Assembly: GCF_011038785.1 (NCBI RefSeq)
Contig: NZ_JAAKDT010000006.1
Coordinates: 1 to 64,000 of the forward strand
DNA length: 64,000 bases
Origin: Parabacteroides sp. ZJ-118
GTDB lineage: Bacteria > Bacteroidota > Bacteroidia > Bacteroidales > Tannerellaceae
Reading direction: 5' to 3'
Shown here piece by piece: positions 28,432-36,412 of the stretch. The notes beneath the pieces are model-generated. The model saw only the letters and a list, made by a program, of their open reading frames with translations. It did not search any database and was not told the DNA's origin. A program made the translations under genes and the position numbers. Numbering within the stretch: position 1 is the stretch's first letter; every line of letters starts with the position of its first letter.

Positions 28432-28835
28432 TCTCTTATTTTATCTTTCAAACGTCCTATCTCCAGCTCATAATGTTCACATGCCGCTTTATACTCCTGT
28501 ATCTTTTGGCACAAATCATCATTCTGCATACGGAGTTTCTTTATTTCTTTCTTCGCATCCTGCAAATCATCTTCCAGATCATCGTGAGCGTCATCTTTTT
28601 TCTTATACTGTTTATTCAGTTTCCGGTTTTCCGCCAACAAATCTTCTATCTGCCGTTCCATTTCTTTGTTTCGCTTGTGGAACTTTTCATTTTCCGCATA
28701 CAACCGTTCCATCTCTTGTTGCAGAGTTTGCAGTTTTGAGGAACTGTTATCAAACAATTTATCTTTTGCATAAATGCCGGCGCCGGCACCGATCACTGTA
28801 CCTAATATAAATTCTACCATTTTAAGATTCTTCAT
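28428..28835 (-). CDS. Small glycine-rich membrane segment plus coiled-coil protein
   Basis: This 135-residue protein begins with a glycine-containing hydrophobic stretch (residues 8-22, FILGTVIGAGAGIYA) and continues as an almost unbroken charged coiled coil (about 30-133) dense in Lys, Glu, Asp and Gln. It looks like a membrane-tethered partner for the 619-residue GTPase, which has the same anchor plus coiled-coil layout. It starts directly after the stop of the 598-residue GTPase and overlaps the next gene as ATGA. I do not recognise a named family; YtxH-like proteins share the layout only. Confidence 0.75.
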   Translation of the reverse strand: MKNLKMVEFILGTVIGAGAGIYAKDKLFDNSSSKLQTLQQEMERLYAENEKFHKRNKEMERQIEDLLAENRKLNKQYKKKDDAHDDLEDDLQDAKKEIKKLRMQNDDLCQKIQEYKAACEHYELEIGRLKDKIRD

Positions 28836-30632
28836 TTATAGTGTTAATAACTGATTTTTGTAATCTCGCAACAACGTCATTCTTTTTTCATAATCGTCCT
28901 TTTGGGCTTTCCGTTCCTCTCTCAATTGTTCTAAGGACGCAGTCTTCTCTTGAATAGTTTCATAGGCTTCCCTATGCAACACTTCCTGTATGGAAGAGAC
29001 CAGTTGTTGTTCAATGCGACTCATGGCCTGTTTGAATTCAGGCATCAGTGTATCTTCCATATATTGGCGGATGGCTCTTTTCCGTTGAGGTTTTCCCCAT
29101 CCTTTGTCTGTAACGAACCCTACCAGGGATTCTACTATGCCTTTTTGACAACCCACCTGTTCTCCTATTCGTCGGTTGCACGCATCAATGCTACTCAATT
29201 TATCACCGGTCCTGCTTGCTATATCAATCGCTTTTTCTATTCTGTTGGCGGTCTTGTTGTTCGACATGATACTACCTACATCACTGACTGTATCAGCCAC
29301 GTCAACAGCACTTCCGACTGCCACGGCCGCTCCCCCTGTTCCGGCTGTCCCGACCACAACAGCCACAGCACCTATGGCTGCTGCGACAATCTTTACCCCG
29401 TCGGCTATCATACTGTCGTATGTATGTCCAATGGAATTCAAATCCAAGTTATAGCTGATGTCCGAAATGGAAAGTGAGGATAAATCCAGTTCCTCCAACG
29501 ATCGAAGCGGAATGGTGTTTTCCGTTTGCTGCTTTGCCTTTTTACGAAGGATGCCATGAATGTTGTTTCTGAAATCGTTCATCAACAGACTGCTGGTATT
29601 ATTAATGACCGAAATCGCATCGGAATCAAAATTTTGGCTTTTGCCAACCACCAAAACATCCAACTTCTCGGAAATAATGTCTTCAAACTGACGGGATAAC
29701 TGTACGCTATTTTCATTAATGTCTTCACGGGTAGATTCAACCAATGTATTAATACTCTGATTCAGACGTTTTAATTCATACTCTTGTCTTCTGATAGCCT
29801 CATCCAGTCCCTTGTCAGACGAAGAAGCCTGTAACAGTTCATTAATGTGTTGCAACAGCCTGTTGCTTATATTTTTAAGCCGTTGGGCATTCACTTGCTT
29901 CAGAATGTTCGCCTTATCTTTCTGTATCGAATCCAACAGATTGTACAGTTCATCCAAATTACCGGTAGCAACAGAAACACAAGCTATCTGTTTCAAAGGC
30001 AGTTGAATATTTTCACTGATATATTGCCGCACGGCATCCAATTCAGAGGAAGACTTGGTGTCACATTTTGTGATAACCAAAAAGATTGGACGCTTGACCA
30101 ATTTCATCGTTTCGATAAAATCCGTCAGCGATCGCGTTATTTGCTGATTGACATCCGTAACCAAAAGAACGCCATCCGCCTGCGGCAAGAAATCAACAAG
30201 GGTTTGTTTATGTTTTGGATCAGGAGAAGACAATCCCGGTGTGTCAACCAATACGGTTGTTGCAGGGATACGGGTGGACGTATCAAATACGTTTACCACT
30301 GTCGATCCGGTCAGCTTATCATTCTTCAAATCCGCTATATCTTCCACCTCTCGCATCTCTCCGTTCTCACCAACGACAGTAGCATGGCACCTGTCGCATC
30401 CAAAATGGATTTCATAGATTGTAGCAGTAGTAGGCTGTGTAGCTGTTTCCAGTTTTTTACTGTCTGTAAGGGCATTGACAAGCGTTGTTTTTCCCGCACT
30501 GAACTCTCCTACCAAAGGCAATACAAGCTCAGCATCATCGCTCAACGACTTTGCCTTTACTTGATTTAATTCTGCAATCAAACTTTTTAAGCTCAGAGTC
30601 TGAGCAATTGTAATTAAAGTGTCTTCCAGCAT
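28836..30632 (-). CDS. Dynamin-like GTPase 3 with Gly/Ala-rich membrane segment (598 residues)
   Basis: This is the first gene of the operon. G1 GEFSAGKT is at residues 42-49, G2 lies in ATQPTTATIYE (64-74), G3 DTPG is at 130-133 and G4 is TKCD (188-191). Helical stalk-like stretches follow (230-400). A hydrophobic Gly/Ala/Val-rich segment (about 414-447) may act as a membrane-inserting paddle like that of bacterial dynamins, and a charged coiled-coil C-terminus (about 540-598) ends the protein. A purine-rich AAAGGA sits five bases before the ATG, Shine-Dalgarno-like and unusual for this phylum. The nearest described layouts are LeoABC and the tandem Campylobacter dynamins, but I cannot show homology closer than the family. 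Confidence 0.85.
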   Translation of the reverse strand: MLEDTLITIAQTLSLKSLIAELNQVKAKSLSDDAELVLPLVGEFSAGKTTLVNALTDSKKLETATQPTTATIYEIHFGCDRCHATVVGENGEMREVEDIADLKNDKLTGSTVVNVFDTSTRIPATTVLVDTPGLSSPDPKHKQTLVDFLPQADGVLLVTDVNQQITRSLTDFIETMKLVKRPIFLVITKCDTKSSSELDAVRQYISENIQLPLKQIACVSVATGNLDELYNLLDSIQKDKANILKQVNAQRLKNISNRLLQHINELLQASSSDKGLDEAIRRQEYELKRLNQSINTLVESTREDINENSVQLSRQFEDIISEKLDVLVVGKSQNFDSDAISVINNTSSLLMNDFRNNIHGILRKKAKQQTENTIPLRSLEELDLSSLSISDISYNLDLNSIGHTYDSMIADGVKIVAAAIGAVAVVVGTAGTGGAAVAVGSAVDVADTVSDVGSIMSNNKTANRIEKAIDIASRTGDKLSSIDACNRRIGEQVGCQKGIVESLVGFVTDKGWGKPQRKRAIRQYMEDTLMPEFKQAMSRIEQQLVSSIQEVLHREAYETIQEKTASLEQLREERKAQKDDYEKRMTLLRDYKNQLLTL

Positions 30633-30677
30633 AGTTCCTTTCTTGCCTCCCTTGTTCCCAATCGTTCGGCATTCTTT

Positions 30678-30685
30678 TCTAAATT
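30678..30685 (-). promoter_or_regulatory. Weak candidate -7 box for the dynamin-like operon
   Basis: The minus strand reads TAATTTAG (one mismatch to TAnnTTTG), 46 bases before the first ATG and just after the U-tract of the proximal RNA unit. No convincing -33 box exists. The operon may instead depend on read-through of that RNA terminator. Confidence 0.3.
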
Positions 30686-30692
30686 ATCCCAA

Positions 30693-30966
30693 TAAAAAAA
30701 GCGCGGGAACTGTTACCTAATTATCCAATCCAGAGGTATCGCCAAACACCTTCAATCCGGATAATCAAACAACAACCCGCGCTCTATACTGTGATGTTTC
30801 TTGTCTGGGACATAGAAAGATACAGTAGAGCGCAAGCATTTGTTGCCTACTATTCCCGGATTGTTGAAAATTGGCGATTTTCTGGATTGGGAATAATATC
30901 GTAAACGCTTTTTCGCTTTTCAGTATGTCCTTCCGTTCGATTGCCTCGCTTGGCTTCTACTTGAAA
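30693..30966 (-). ncRNA. Structured RNA unit A (proximal to the dynamin operon)
   Basis: On the minus strand this unit folds as a closed 5' arm, a middle hairpin and a 3' arm. The 5' arm has AGCGUUU (30908-30902) with AAAUGCU (30840-30834) and AUUAUUCCC (30896-30888) with GGGAAUAGU (30856-30848). The 3' arm has AGCGCGGG (30782-30775) with CCCGCGCU (30706-30699), an inner AUUAUCC stem and an apical AGGU/ACCU hairpin, then seven U. The two apical loops contain AUCGCCAA and UUGGCGAU (8 complementary bases, 30877-30870 and 30744-30737), a predicted kissing interaction. It has its own promoter. I do not recognise the family. Confidence 0.7.
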
Positions 30967-30971
30967 TTACT

Positions 30972-31002
30972 GCAAATGTACCGAAAAGCTATTTGTAAAC
31001 AA
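30972..31002 (-). promoter_or_regulatory. Promoter of structured RNA unit A
   Basis: The minus strand has TTTG (31002-30999), exactly 19 bases, then TACATTTG (30979-30972), an ideal Bacteroidetes vegetative promoter. Its start near 30966 defines the 5' end of unit A. Confidence 0.75.
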
Positions 31003-31028
31003 AACATATATTCGTATAAAATCAGGCA

Positions 31029-31302
31029 AATAAAAAGCGCAAGCCTATCGCTCATTATCTGACTTAGAGGTATCGGCAAACACCCACTATCGAAGATAAT
31101 AGAGCAACAGCTCACGCCTATGTCGTATGTTGGGAAACCGGGCGGCTTCTCATTATATACAAACCAGCATGAGCGTTTGTTGCCTATTATTCCCCGATAG
31201 TAAAATTTTGCCGATTTCCTAAGTCGGGAATAATATCGTAAACGCTTTTTTGCTTCTTTTATGTCCTCCGCCGGGCTTTCTTCGCAGGGAAGCCGTCACG
31301 GA
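31029..31302 (-). ncRNA. Structured RNA unit B (distal tandem copy)
   Basis: The same layout as unit A, with diverged sequence. The 5' arm has AGCGUUU (31245-31239) with AAACGCU (31177-31171) and AUUAUUCCC (31233-31225) with GGGAAUAAU (31193-31185). The 3' arm has GCGUGAGC (31116-31109) with GCUUGCGC (31043-31036), all eight pairs forming only on the minus strand through two G-U pairs, followed by five U. The loop-loop pair is AUCGGCAA with UUGCCGAU (31214-31207 and 31078-31071), differing from unit A by one compensatory change. The middle hairpin is not conserved in sequence. Confidence 0.7.
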
Positions 31303-31307
31303 TTGTC

Positions 31308-31315
31308 GCAAATGT
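31308..31315 (-). promoter_or_regulatory. Promoter -7 box of structured RNA unit B
   Basis: The minus strand reads TACATTTG at the position equivalent to the unit A promoter. The -33 element seen in unit A is not obvious here. Confidence 0.55.
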
Positions 31316-31534
31316 AGCAATCTTATTTGATCTATCATCTTACTATCCTCGCTTTTTTGTGTTTTATCGGAAAACAATTTTTCCTTTTCCCCGCAAAGGA
31401 ATCGGTTGGGAGAGACAAAAAGTGTCCGAGGCAGGGATGAAAAATAGGGACTCCCTAAAGGTGGTCTTCCTGCGTTCCGGCAAACATCATCCGGTGTTCC
31501 GTAAAAACAGCCTACGACCGGTTGGTGAAAAGGA

Positions 31535-31578
31535 TATAGGCAGTGAGCAAAAAATGTATAGGCAGTGGGCAAAAAGTG
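31535..31578. repeat. Two 22-base direct repeats at the WYL gene promoter (possible operator)
   Basis: Copies at 31535-31556 and 31557-31578 share TATAGGCAGTG and GCAAAAA blocks and differ at only a few positions. They abut the -7 box at 31579 and cover the -35/-33 region. This is a natural place for an autoregulatory or activator site. About 190 further bases to the left (31330-31530) hold nothing I can assign. Confidence 0.7.
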
Positions 31579-31586
31579 TATCTTTG
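31579..31586 (+). promoter_or_regulatory. Promoter -7 box of the WYL regulator gene
   Basis: TATCTTTG is a perfect TAnnTTTG box, 83 bases before the ATG. No -33 TTTG is present at the right distance; the 22-base repeats occupy that place. Confidence 0.6.
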
Positions 31587-31669
31587 CCGGGAGATGCAGG
31601 TCGTGGGAAGATTGAAATGCAGAGATAGGGAATTATTAGCAGAAACATCAGTGGATATAATACAAGCGT

Positions 31670-32566
31670 ATGAATAAGTATGAGCGCTGTCTTTGGATTG
31701 TCAGCACATTTATGGATTATGGGAATGCTTCGCTGAAGGAGTTGAACGAGCGTTTCCTGCGTTATTCGCAAAATTATGAGGGCGAGGAGATACAGCCGCG
31801 GACGTTCGACCGCGACAGGCGCTATATCGCGTTGACCTTCCGGGTCGATATCGACTTCGATCCGCGCCTTAAGAAGTATTGCCTGGTGAATCCGGAGGAG
31901 ATACGGGACAATGCGGTCTTCAAATACCTGCTGGGAAGCCTGCATGTCAATAATCTTTCCGCATTGGCGTTGAAACATAGGGAGAAGATCCGGTTGCAGG
32001 AGATACCGACCGGAGTTGAATGGTTGCACCTATTGTTGGATGCCATTGATAAGGGGCGGACGGTCTGTTTCAACTATACCTCCTATTATGCCAAAGAGAA
32101 GGAGTTTACTTTTGAGCTGATTCCCTGTTTTGTCAGGATGTTCGAACAGCGGTGGTATCTGATCGGCGAATATCCGGACCGTAGCCAGACGCGGGTATTG
32201 GCGTTGGAACGGATGAGCCGGGTGCGGATAGGAGAGAAACAGCTGGCCCCTTCGCCCGACATGACGCCGGACCGGTTCTACCGAGATTGCTTCGGCATTA
32301 TCCGGGATGACAAACAGCCGGAAGAGGTGGTTTTGAAAGTCTACCGCAGCCAGGCCGATTATATGCGTTCCGTCCCGCTCCATCCTTCGCAAGAGGAGCT
32401 GGAAGCTGCGGATGATTATGTCGTGTTCCGGTACTATCTGCGACCGTCGTACGACCTTGTCCAGCGTTTGTTATGGCATAGGGAGGGAGTGGAGGTGTTA
32501 CGCCCGGCATCGCTTCGGGAGGAGATGCGCGACCTGCTCCGAAGGATGTCGGGGTTGTATGAATAG
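31670..32566 (+). CDS. WYL-domain transcriptional regulator
   Basis: The 298-residue protein has an N-terminal winged-helix DNA-binding region (about 1-75, with RTFDRDRRYIA as the likely recognition segment), a central WYL domain (about 125-200) whose name-giving Trp-Tyr-Leu is at residues 162-164 (RWYLIGEY), and a C-terminal WCX-like domain (about 220-298). WYL proteins sense ligands, often nucleic acids or nucleotides, and relatives such as BrxR and CapW repress phage-defence operons. This gene is divergent from the RNA units and the dynamin-like operon and is likely to regulate them, its own promoter, or both. It ends one base before the converging TonB receptor gene ends. Confidence 0.88.
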   Translation: MNKYERCLWIVSTFMDYGNASLKELNERFLRYSQNYEGEEIQPRTFDRDRRYIALTFRVDIDFDPRLKKYCLVNPEEIRDNAVFKYLLGSLHVNNLSALALKHREKIRLQEIPTGVEWLHLLLDAIDKGRTVCFNYTSYYAKEKEFTFELIPCFVRMFEQRWYLIGEYPDRSQTRVLALERMSRVRIGEKQLAPSPDMTPDRFYRDCFGIIRDDKQPEEVVLKVYRSQADYMRSVPLHPSQEELEAADDYVVFRYYLRPSYDLVQRLLWHREGVEVLRPASLREEMRDLLRRMSGLYE

Positions 32567-35434
32567 TTAGAATCCTATTTTGAAAGAGGCGCCGAACACA
32601 CTGGGAGTACCCGCCACGAATGTGGGGAAGCCGATCTGGTTGCCGCTGTTGCCGGCATCCACCAGGTACTTCTCGTTGAGGATGTTCTTGCCGAACAGAC
32701 CCACTTCATAATAGCACTTGGCAGCCTTCACCACTACCCCCGCATTGGCATTGAGCAATCCATATCCCTGCTGGGAGAGCAGCTCGCTGTTCTCATTCTC
32801 GAAATACACCTTTGACTTATAATTATACGCAGGGCGGAAGTAGACGGTAGCCTGCCGGCTTACCGGCAGGGTCACATCGATACCCACGGCTGCCGAATGT
32901 TTCGGTGTCAGGCGGAAACGGTTTCCCGCATATTCCTGTGCGTGCCCGTCGCTGTCCTCGTCGTTGAATTTCCCGTCGATGTAGGCATAGTTGCCAAACA
33001 GGCTGAACACAGGGCTGAAGGTGTAACGCAATCCCGTTTCCACTCCCAGGCTGTGCGCCTTGCCAGCATCGTCCGCCACATACTTTTTCGTACCGTTCTC
33101 GTCGGTTTCGAGGCGACTGCTCTGGAAGTGGCTCCAGTCGTAGTAGAAGAGCGAGAGGTCATAGTTCAACCGGTTATCGAACACTACACCCTTTACCCCC
33201 GCTTCGTAGCTCACGATGATTTCAGGTTTCAGGCGGGTGACCTCATCGGGACGGTTGTTGAAAGCGATGACAGCGGGACGCCTGCCGCGTGAAATGCCGG
33301 CATACACGTTGTTGCGCCCGATCATGTAGCTGAGTGCGGCGCGCCCTACCCAAGAGTAGTAGCCTCCGCTTTCCCATACACGCTTACCGTCCGAAGACTG
33401 ATAGAGCAAGGAAGAGCCAAGCAGCGGGGCACTCTCCGACGTGGAGGAGTAGCCGGTGCGCTGATGCTCGTAGGAGCCGCGCAGTCCCGCGGTGAAACTC
33501 AACCGCTTGGTGATGCGCCAGGTGAGGTCGGCAAACAGTTCGACCGCCTGGTTGGTGGCATAGTTGGTTGAATTTTCCTGATACGTGTCGGGAATCGCCA
33601 CGTTGCTGTAGGCAGGCAGACCGGCTTGTGTGAGCGAGGCGCTTACATCGCCGGTAATCTGCGCCGCCACCGCTTCGGGGGTCATTCCTAGCAGGCTCAG
33701 GTAGGGTTTCACTCCATCGCTGCCGAAGAGCTGTACCAACACGTTGTTTACCGTATGGTTGATGTCGTTGTAGAAGTCGGGCGTAGCACTCCAGGCAGAT
33801 GCGTTCATCTGCTCATCCCATTGGGCGGCCACTCCTGTCAACGCTGTGCTCAGATTGTTTTGGATGGCGGCTTGCAGCTGTCCTTTTAGTCCGGCCACGA
33901 TCGGCGCAAACGCCGGATAGGCTGCCGCGATCTGGTCGAGTTGCGCCCCCACACCCTGCACCACGCCGGTGGTGACGGTGGCAGGCAAGTTGAGCGATTG
34001 GATCGTCTTTTTGAAGCTCTCGCCCGCAACCAACGGCAACGTCTGTTGCAGGTTGCTATACAGTTGCACATTCTGTTGCGAATGTTCGTAGAAGTAACCG
34101 GTTCCGACAAAGCCTGCCCACTTGCCGCCGTTGTCCCAGTTGAGACGCAGCTCCTGCGAGAACTGATTGCCTTTGACATTCTCCTGGCAGTCGAGCAGGT
34201 TGAGGTAAGTACCATCGGCATCAAATTTCTCATTGCTCTTGTAGGCACGGAATCCGGTGATGCCGGTCAGTTTGAGCGTAGGCGAGAGGATGTGGTCGAC
34301 GGTAAAGGCCGCCCCTCCGGTATGGCGTTTGATGCCCAGTTCCTCCCCACCGTTCAGGTAGGCGGCAGTAAAGGGAGAGGTGTCGCCCCCCTGTGGCGCC
34401 AGCAGGTTGCTTTTGAAGGAGGTGCCGGGATAGTTGTCATGCTGGTAGTCGAGAACCAAGTTCAGGACTGTGTTTTCGCCGGCCAGGAGACGCGTGCTGT
34501 TGCGCATGGCGACGGCACTTTTGCCGTTGAGCCTCCCGCCCGCCAGGTTGTCGATATACCCGTCGTGTGCGTCGTAACTGAAAGCGAACCGGTTGGCGGC
34601 CTTTTCGCTCAGGGGCGTGTTGAGGTATCCCTCGGCTCCTCTCTGGTTGTGCGTGCCGTAATTCAGCTTGACCTCCCCGCCCAATTGGGACGCAGGTTTG
34701 TTGCGCAGCAGGTGCATGGCGCCAATCTCCGCGCCCCGCCCGAAAAGGGTCCCCTGCGGTCCCTTCACCACTTCAATCCGTTCCATGTCGTATAACTCCA
34801 CCACCGAAGCCTGCGAACGGGAGATGGAAACACCATCCATGAATACCGAAATGCGCGGTTGGGAATAGCTTTCACCCCCATCGCTCGTCACACCGCGGAT
34901 CACGTAACCCGGGTTGTTGGGACTCTGGATCTGCACCTGTAAACCGGGCGTGAAGGCAGCCATCTCATCCATTTGCTTGATGTTGAGGCGCGCCATGGCG
35001 GTACCACTCAATGCGCTGACGGCAGTCGGCACCTCGATGCTGGTCTGGCGTCGCTTTTGAGTAGTCACCACCACTTCGCCCAACGCTTGCGCGTCCTCTT
35101 CCAGTACCACCACCCATTCGTCACGGTTCTCTGCCGTCTGTTCCGACTCCCGGTAACCGATGTAGGAGAAGACCAGCTTCCCGTCTTGAGGCATCGAAAG
35201 GCTGAAATGGCCATTTATATCCGTGATGGTACCCGTATCGGCACCTTTGACACGCACGTTCACCCCGATAAGCGGTTCACCTCGCTCATTGATCACTTTT
35301 CCCTTTACGGGAACTACATTAGCATCCACCTTCATCGAAGCCGTTTCGGTCCTGCCCAAGGCGTGGATGCTGATAGGCATAGCCAGCGTCAAGGCGCCGA
35401 ATATGCATAGTTTGAAAACATTCTTTTGTACCAT
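32567..35434 (-). CDS. TonB-dependent outer-membrane receptor with carboxypeptidase-like N-terminal domain
   Basis: The 955-residue protein has a signal peptide (about 1-25), a CarboxypepD_reg-like domain (about 40-125, VKGKVINERGEPLIGVNVRVKG), a plug domain (about 140-260, with RISVFMDGV and IEVVKGPQGTLFGRGAEIG) and a 22-strand-type barrel ending in an aromatic residue (FKIGF). No SusD partner is adjacent. The plug resembles small-molecule or iron-complex receptors more than glycan SusC proteins. It follows ppx by 48 bases on the same strand with no clear promoter, so it may be the third gene of a ppk1-ppx-receptor transcript. The ligand is unknown. Confidence 0.88.
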   Translation of the reverse strand: MVQKNVFKLCIFGALTLAMPISIHALGRTETASMKVDANVVPVKGKVINERGEPLIGVNVRVKGADTGTITDINGHFSLSMPQDGKLVFSYIGYRESEQTAENRDEWVVVLEEDAQALGEVVVTTQKRRQTSIEVPTAVSALSGTAMARLNIKQMDEMAAFTPGLQVQIQSPNNPGYVIRGVTSDGGESYSQPRISVFMDGVSISRSQASVVELYDMERIEVVKGPQGTLFGRGAEIGAMHLLRNKPASQLGGEVKLNYGTHNQRGAEGYLNTPLSEKAANRFAFSYDAHDGYIDNLAGGRLNGKSAVAMRNSTRLLAGENTVLNLVLDYQHDNYPGTSFKSNLLAPQGGDTSPFTAAYLNGGEELGIKRHTGGAAFTVDHILSPTLKLTGITGFRAYKSNEKFDADGTYLNLLDCQENVKGNQFSQELRLNWDNGGKWAGFVGTGYFYEHSQQNVQLYSNLQQTLPLVAGESFKKTIQSLNLPATVTTGVVQGVGAQLDQIAAAYPAFAPIVAGLKGQLQAAIQNNLSTALTGVAAQWDEQMNASAWSATPDFYNDINHTVNNVLVQLFGSDGVKPYLSLLGMTPEAVAAQITGDVSASLTQAGLPAYSNVAIPDTYQENSTNYATNQAVELFADLTWRITKRLSFTAGLRGSYEHQRTGYSSTSESAPLLGSSLLYQSSDGKRVWESGGYYSWVGRAALSYMIGRNNVYAGISRGRRPAVIAFNNRPDEVTRLKPEIIVSYEAGVKGVVFDNRLNYDLSLFYYDWSHFQSSRLETDENGTKKYVADDAGKAHSLGVETGLRYTFSPVFSLFGNYAYIDGKFNDEDSDGHAQEYAGNRFRLTPKHSAAVGIDVTLPVSRQATVYFRPAYNYKSKVYFENENSELLSQQGYGLLNANAGVVVKAAKCYYEVGLFGKNILNEKYLVDAGNSGNQIGFPTFVAGTPSVFGASFKIGF

Positions 35435-35482
35435 AAATAGAATATATACCTGTTTTTCTTTTTTCCGGATGGATTGGAAACG

Positions 35483-36412
35483 TTATTTGGATGCAAAAGA
35501 ACGAGAAATAGCTTCCTGGTTCTTGATGTACAGGCTGTCGATGATACCGTCTGCCAGGCCGATGACCGGCACATGGATATACTCGGCTTTGACAATCTCG
35601 GCAATGGTCAGAAAGATCTTGGCCGCGGGAACGATCACGTCAGCACGGTCTGCTTTCAGATCAAACTCCTCCATGCGCTGTTCTGGCGTAAGAGGCTCCA
35701 GCACATCATACAGGCCCTGCAATGTCGGAACAGGCAAGCGCAGATTCTTCTTGTCTTTCAGGTCGGCAAGCCGGTACAGCTTGTTGATATTGCCACCCGA
35801 ACCGATGATATTGATGTTCCGGTGATCGGCGGTCAAGCGGACCAGGTCACTCTTCATCCGTTCCCAGCACCCCTCCTCCACGGCATTGCTCAGTATCCGG
35901 ACCGTGCCTATATTGTAAGAAAGAGACTGCGTCAGTTCGCCGTCGATCAACAGGTTTATCTCCGTGCTTCCGCCACCGACATCCACATAGATGTAGCTCC
36001 CGGTACGGTCTTCCGTGCATTCCACATGGTTGTTGTAGACGATGCGCGCCTCCTCCTCTCCGCCAATCACCTCGATATGGATGCCGGTATCCTTTAAAAT
36101 CTTCTTGATGACAGGCTTGCCGTTTTTGGCATCGCGCATGGCAGAGGTGGCACAAGCCCGGTAGTCCGTCACCTCATAAATTTTCATCAGTTGGCGGAAA
36201 GCCTTCATCAGCCGGAGTAATTTCATCGTCTTTCCGTCGGAAATCTCTCCCAAAGAGAACACATCGAACCCTAGACGCAACGGCACCCGCAAGAGCATCA
36301 CCTTGGAAAGGCGTCTGTTTACCGACTTCCCGTTGTCTTTCACTTTTTTAATCAACAGCCGCACGGCATTGGTGCCGATATCGATAGCGGCATAACATCT
36401 GTTATCAGCCAT
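35483..36412 (-). CDS. ppx: Exopolyphosphatase / guanosine pentaphosphatase family protein
   Basis: From the ATG at 36412 (MADNRCYAAIDIGTNAVRLL) the product has 309 residues and matches the N-terminal catalytic actin-like fold of Ppx/GppA. The phosphate-1 loop is AIDIGTNAVRLLI, VIGGEEEARIVYNN carries the catalytic Glu region, and YVDVGGGSTEI is the phosphate-2 loop. It lacks the C-terminal HD-like domain of the long E. coli form. It should trim polyphosphate or pppGpp. It overlaps the ppk1 stop by eight bases, so synthesis and breakdown of polyphosphate are encoded together. The frame is open upstream, but that extension would lie inside ppk1. Confidence 0.9.
   Translation of the reverse strand: MADNRCYAAIDIGTNAVRLLIKKVKDNGKSVNRRLSKVMLLRVPLRLGFDVFSLGEISDGKTMKLLRLMKAFRQLMKIYEVTDYRACATSAMRDAKNGKPVIKKILKDTGIHIEVIGGEEEARIVYNNHVECTEDRTGSYIYVDVGGGSTEINLLIDGELTQSLSYNIGTVRILSNAVEEGCWERMKSDLVRLTADHRNINIIGSGGNINKLYRLADLKDKKNLRLPVPTLQGLYDVLEPLTPEQRMEEFDLKADRADVIVPAAKIFLTIAEIVKAEYIHVPVIGLADGIIDSLYIKNQEAISRSFASK

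Noticed and set aside
30693-31302. The RNA units transcribed on the plus strand
   Set aside because: T-runs also follow AAACGCT on the plus strand, but several stems then contain C-A or A-C mismatches that become G-U pairs only on the minus strand, and the promoter boxes are on the minus strand.
30693-31302. Retron or reverse-transcriptase-linked RNA
   Set aside because: No reverse transcriptase gene is present in the window.
32567-35434. TonB receptor as a SusC glycan transporter
   Set aside because: No SusD gene is adjacent and the plug resembles small-ligand receptors more closely.
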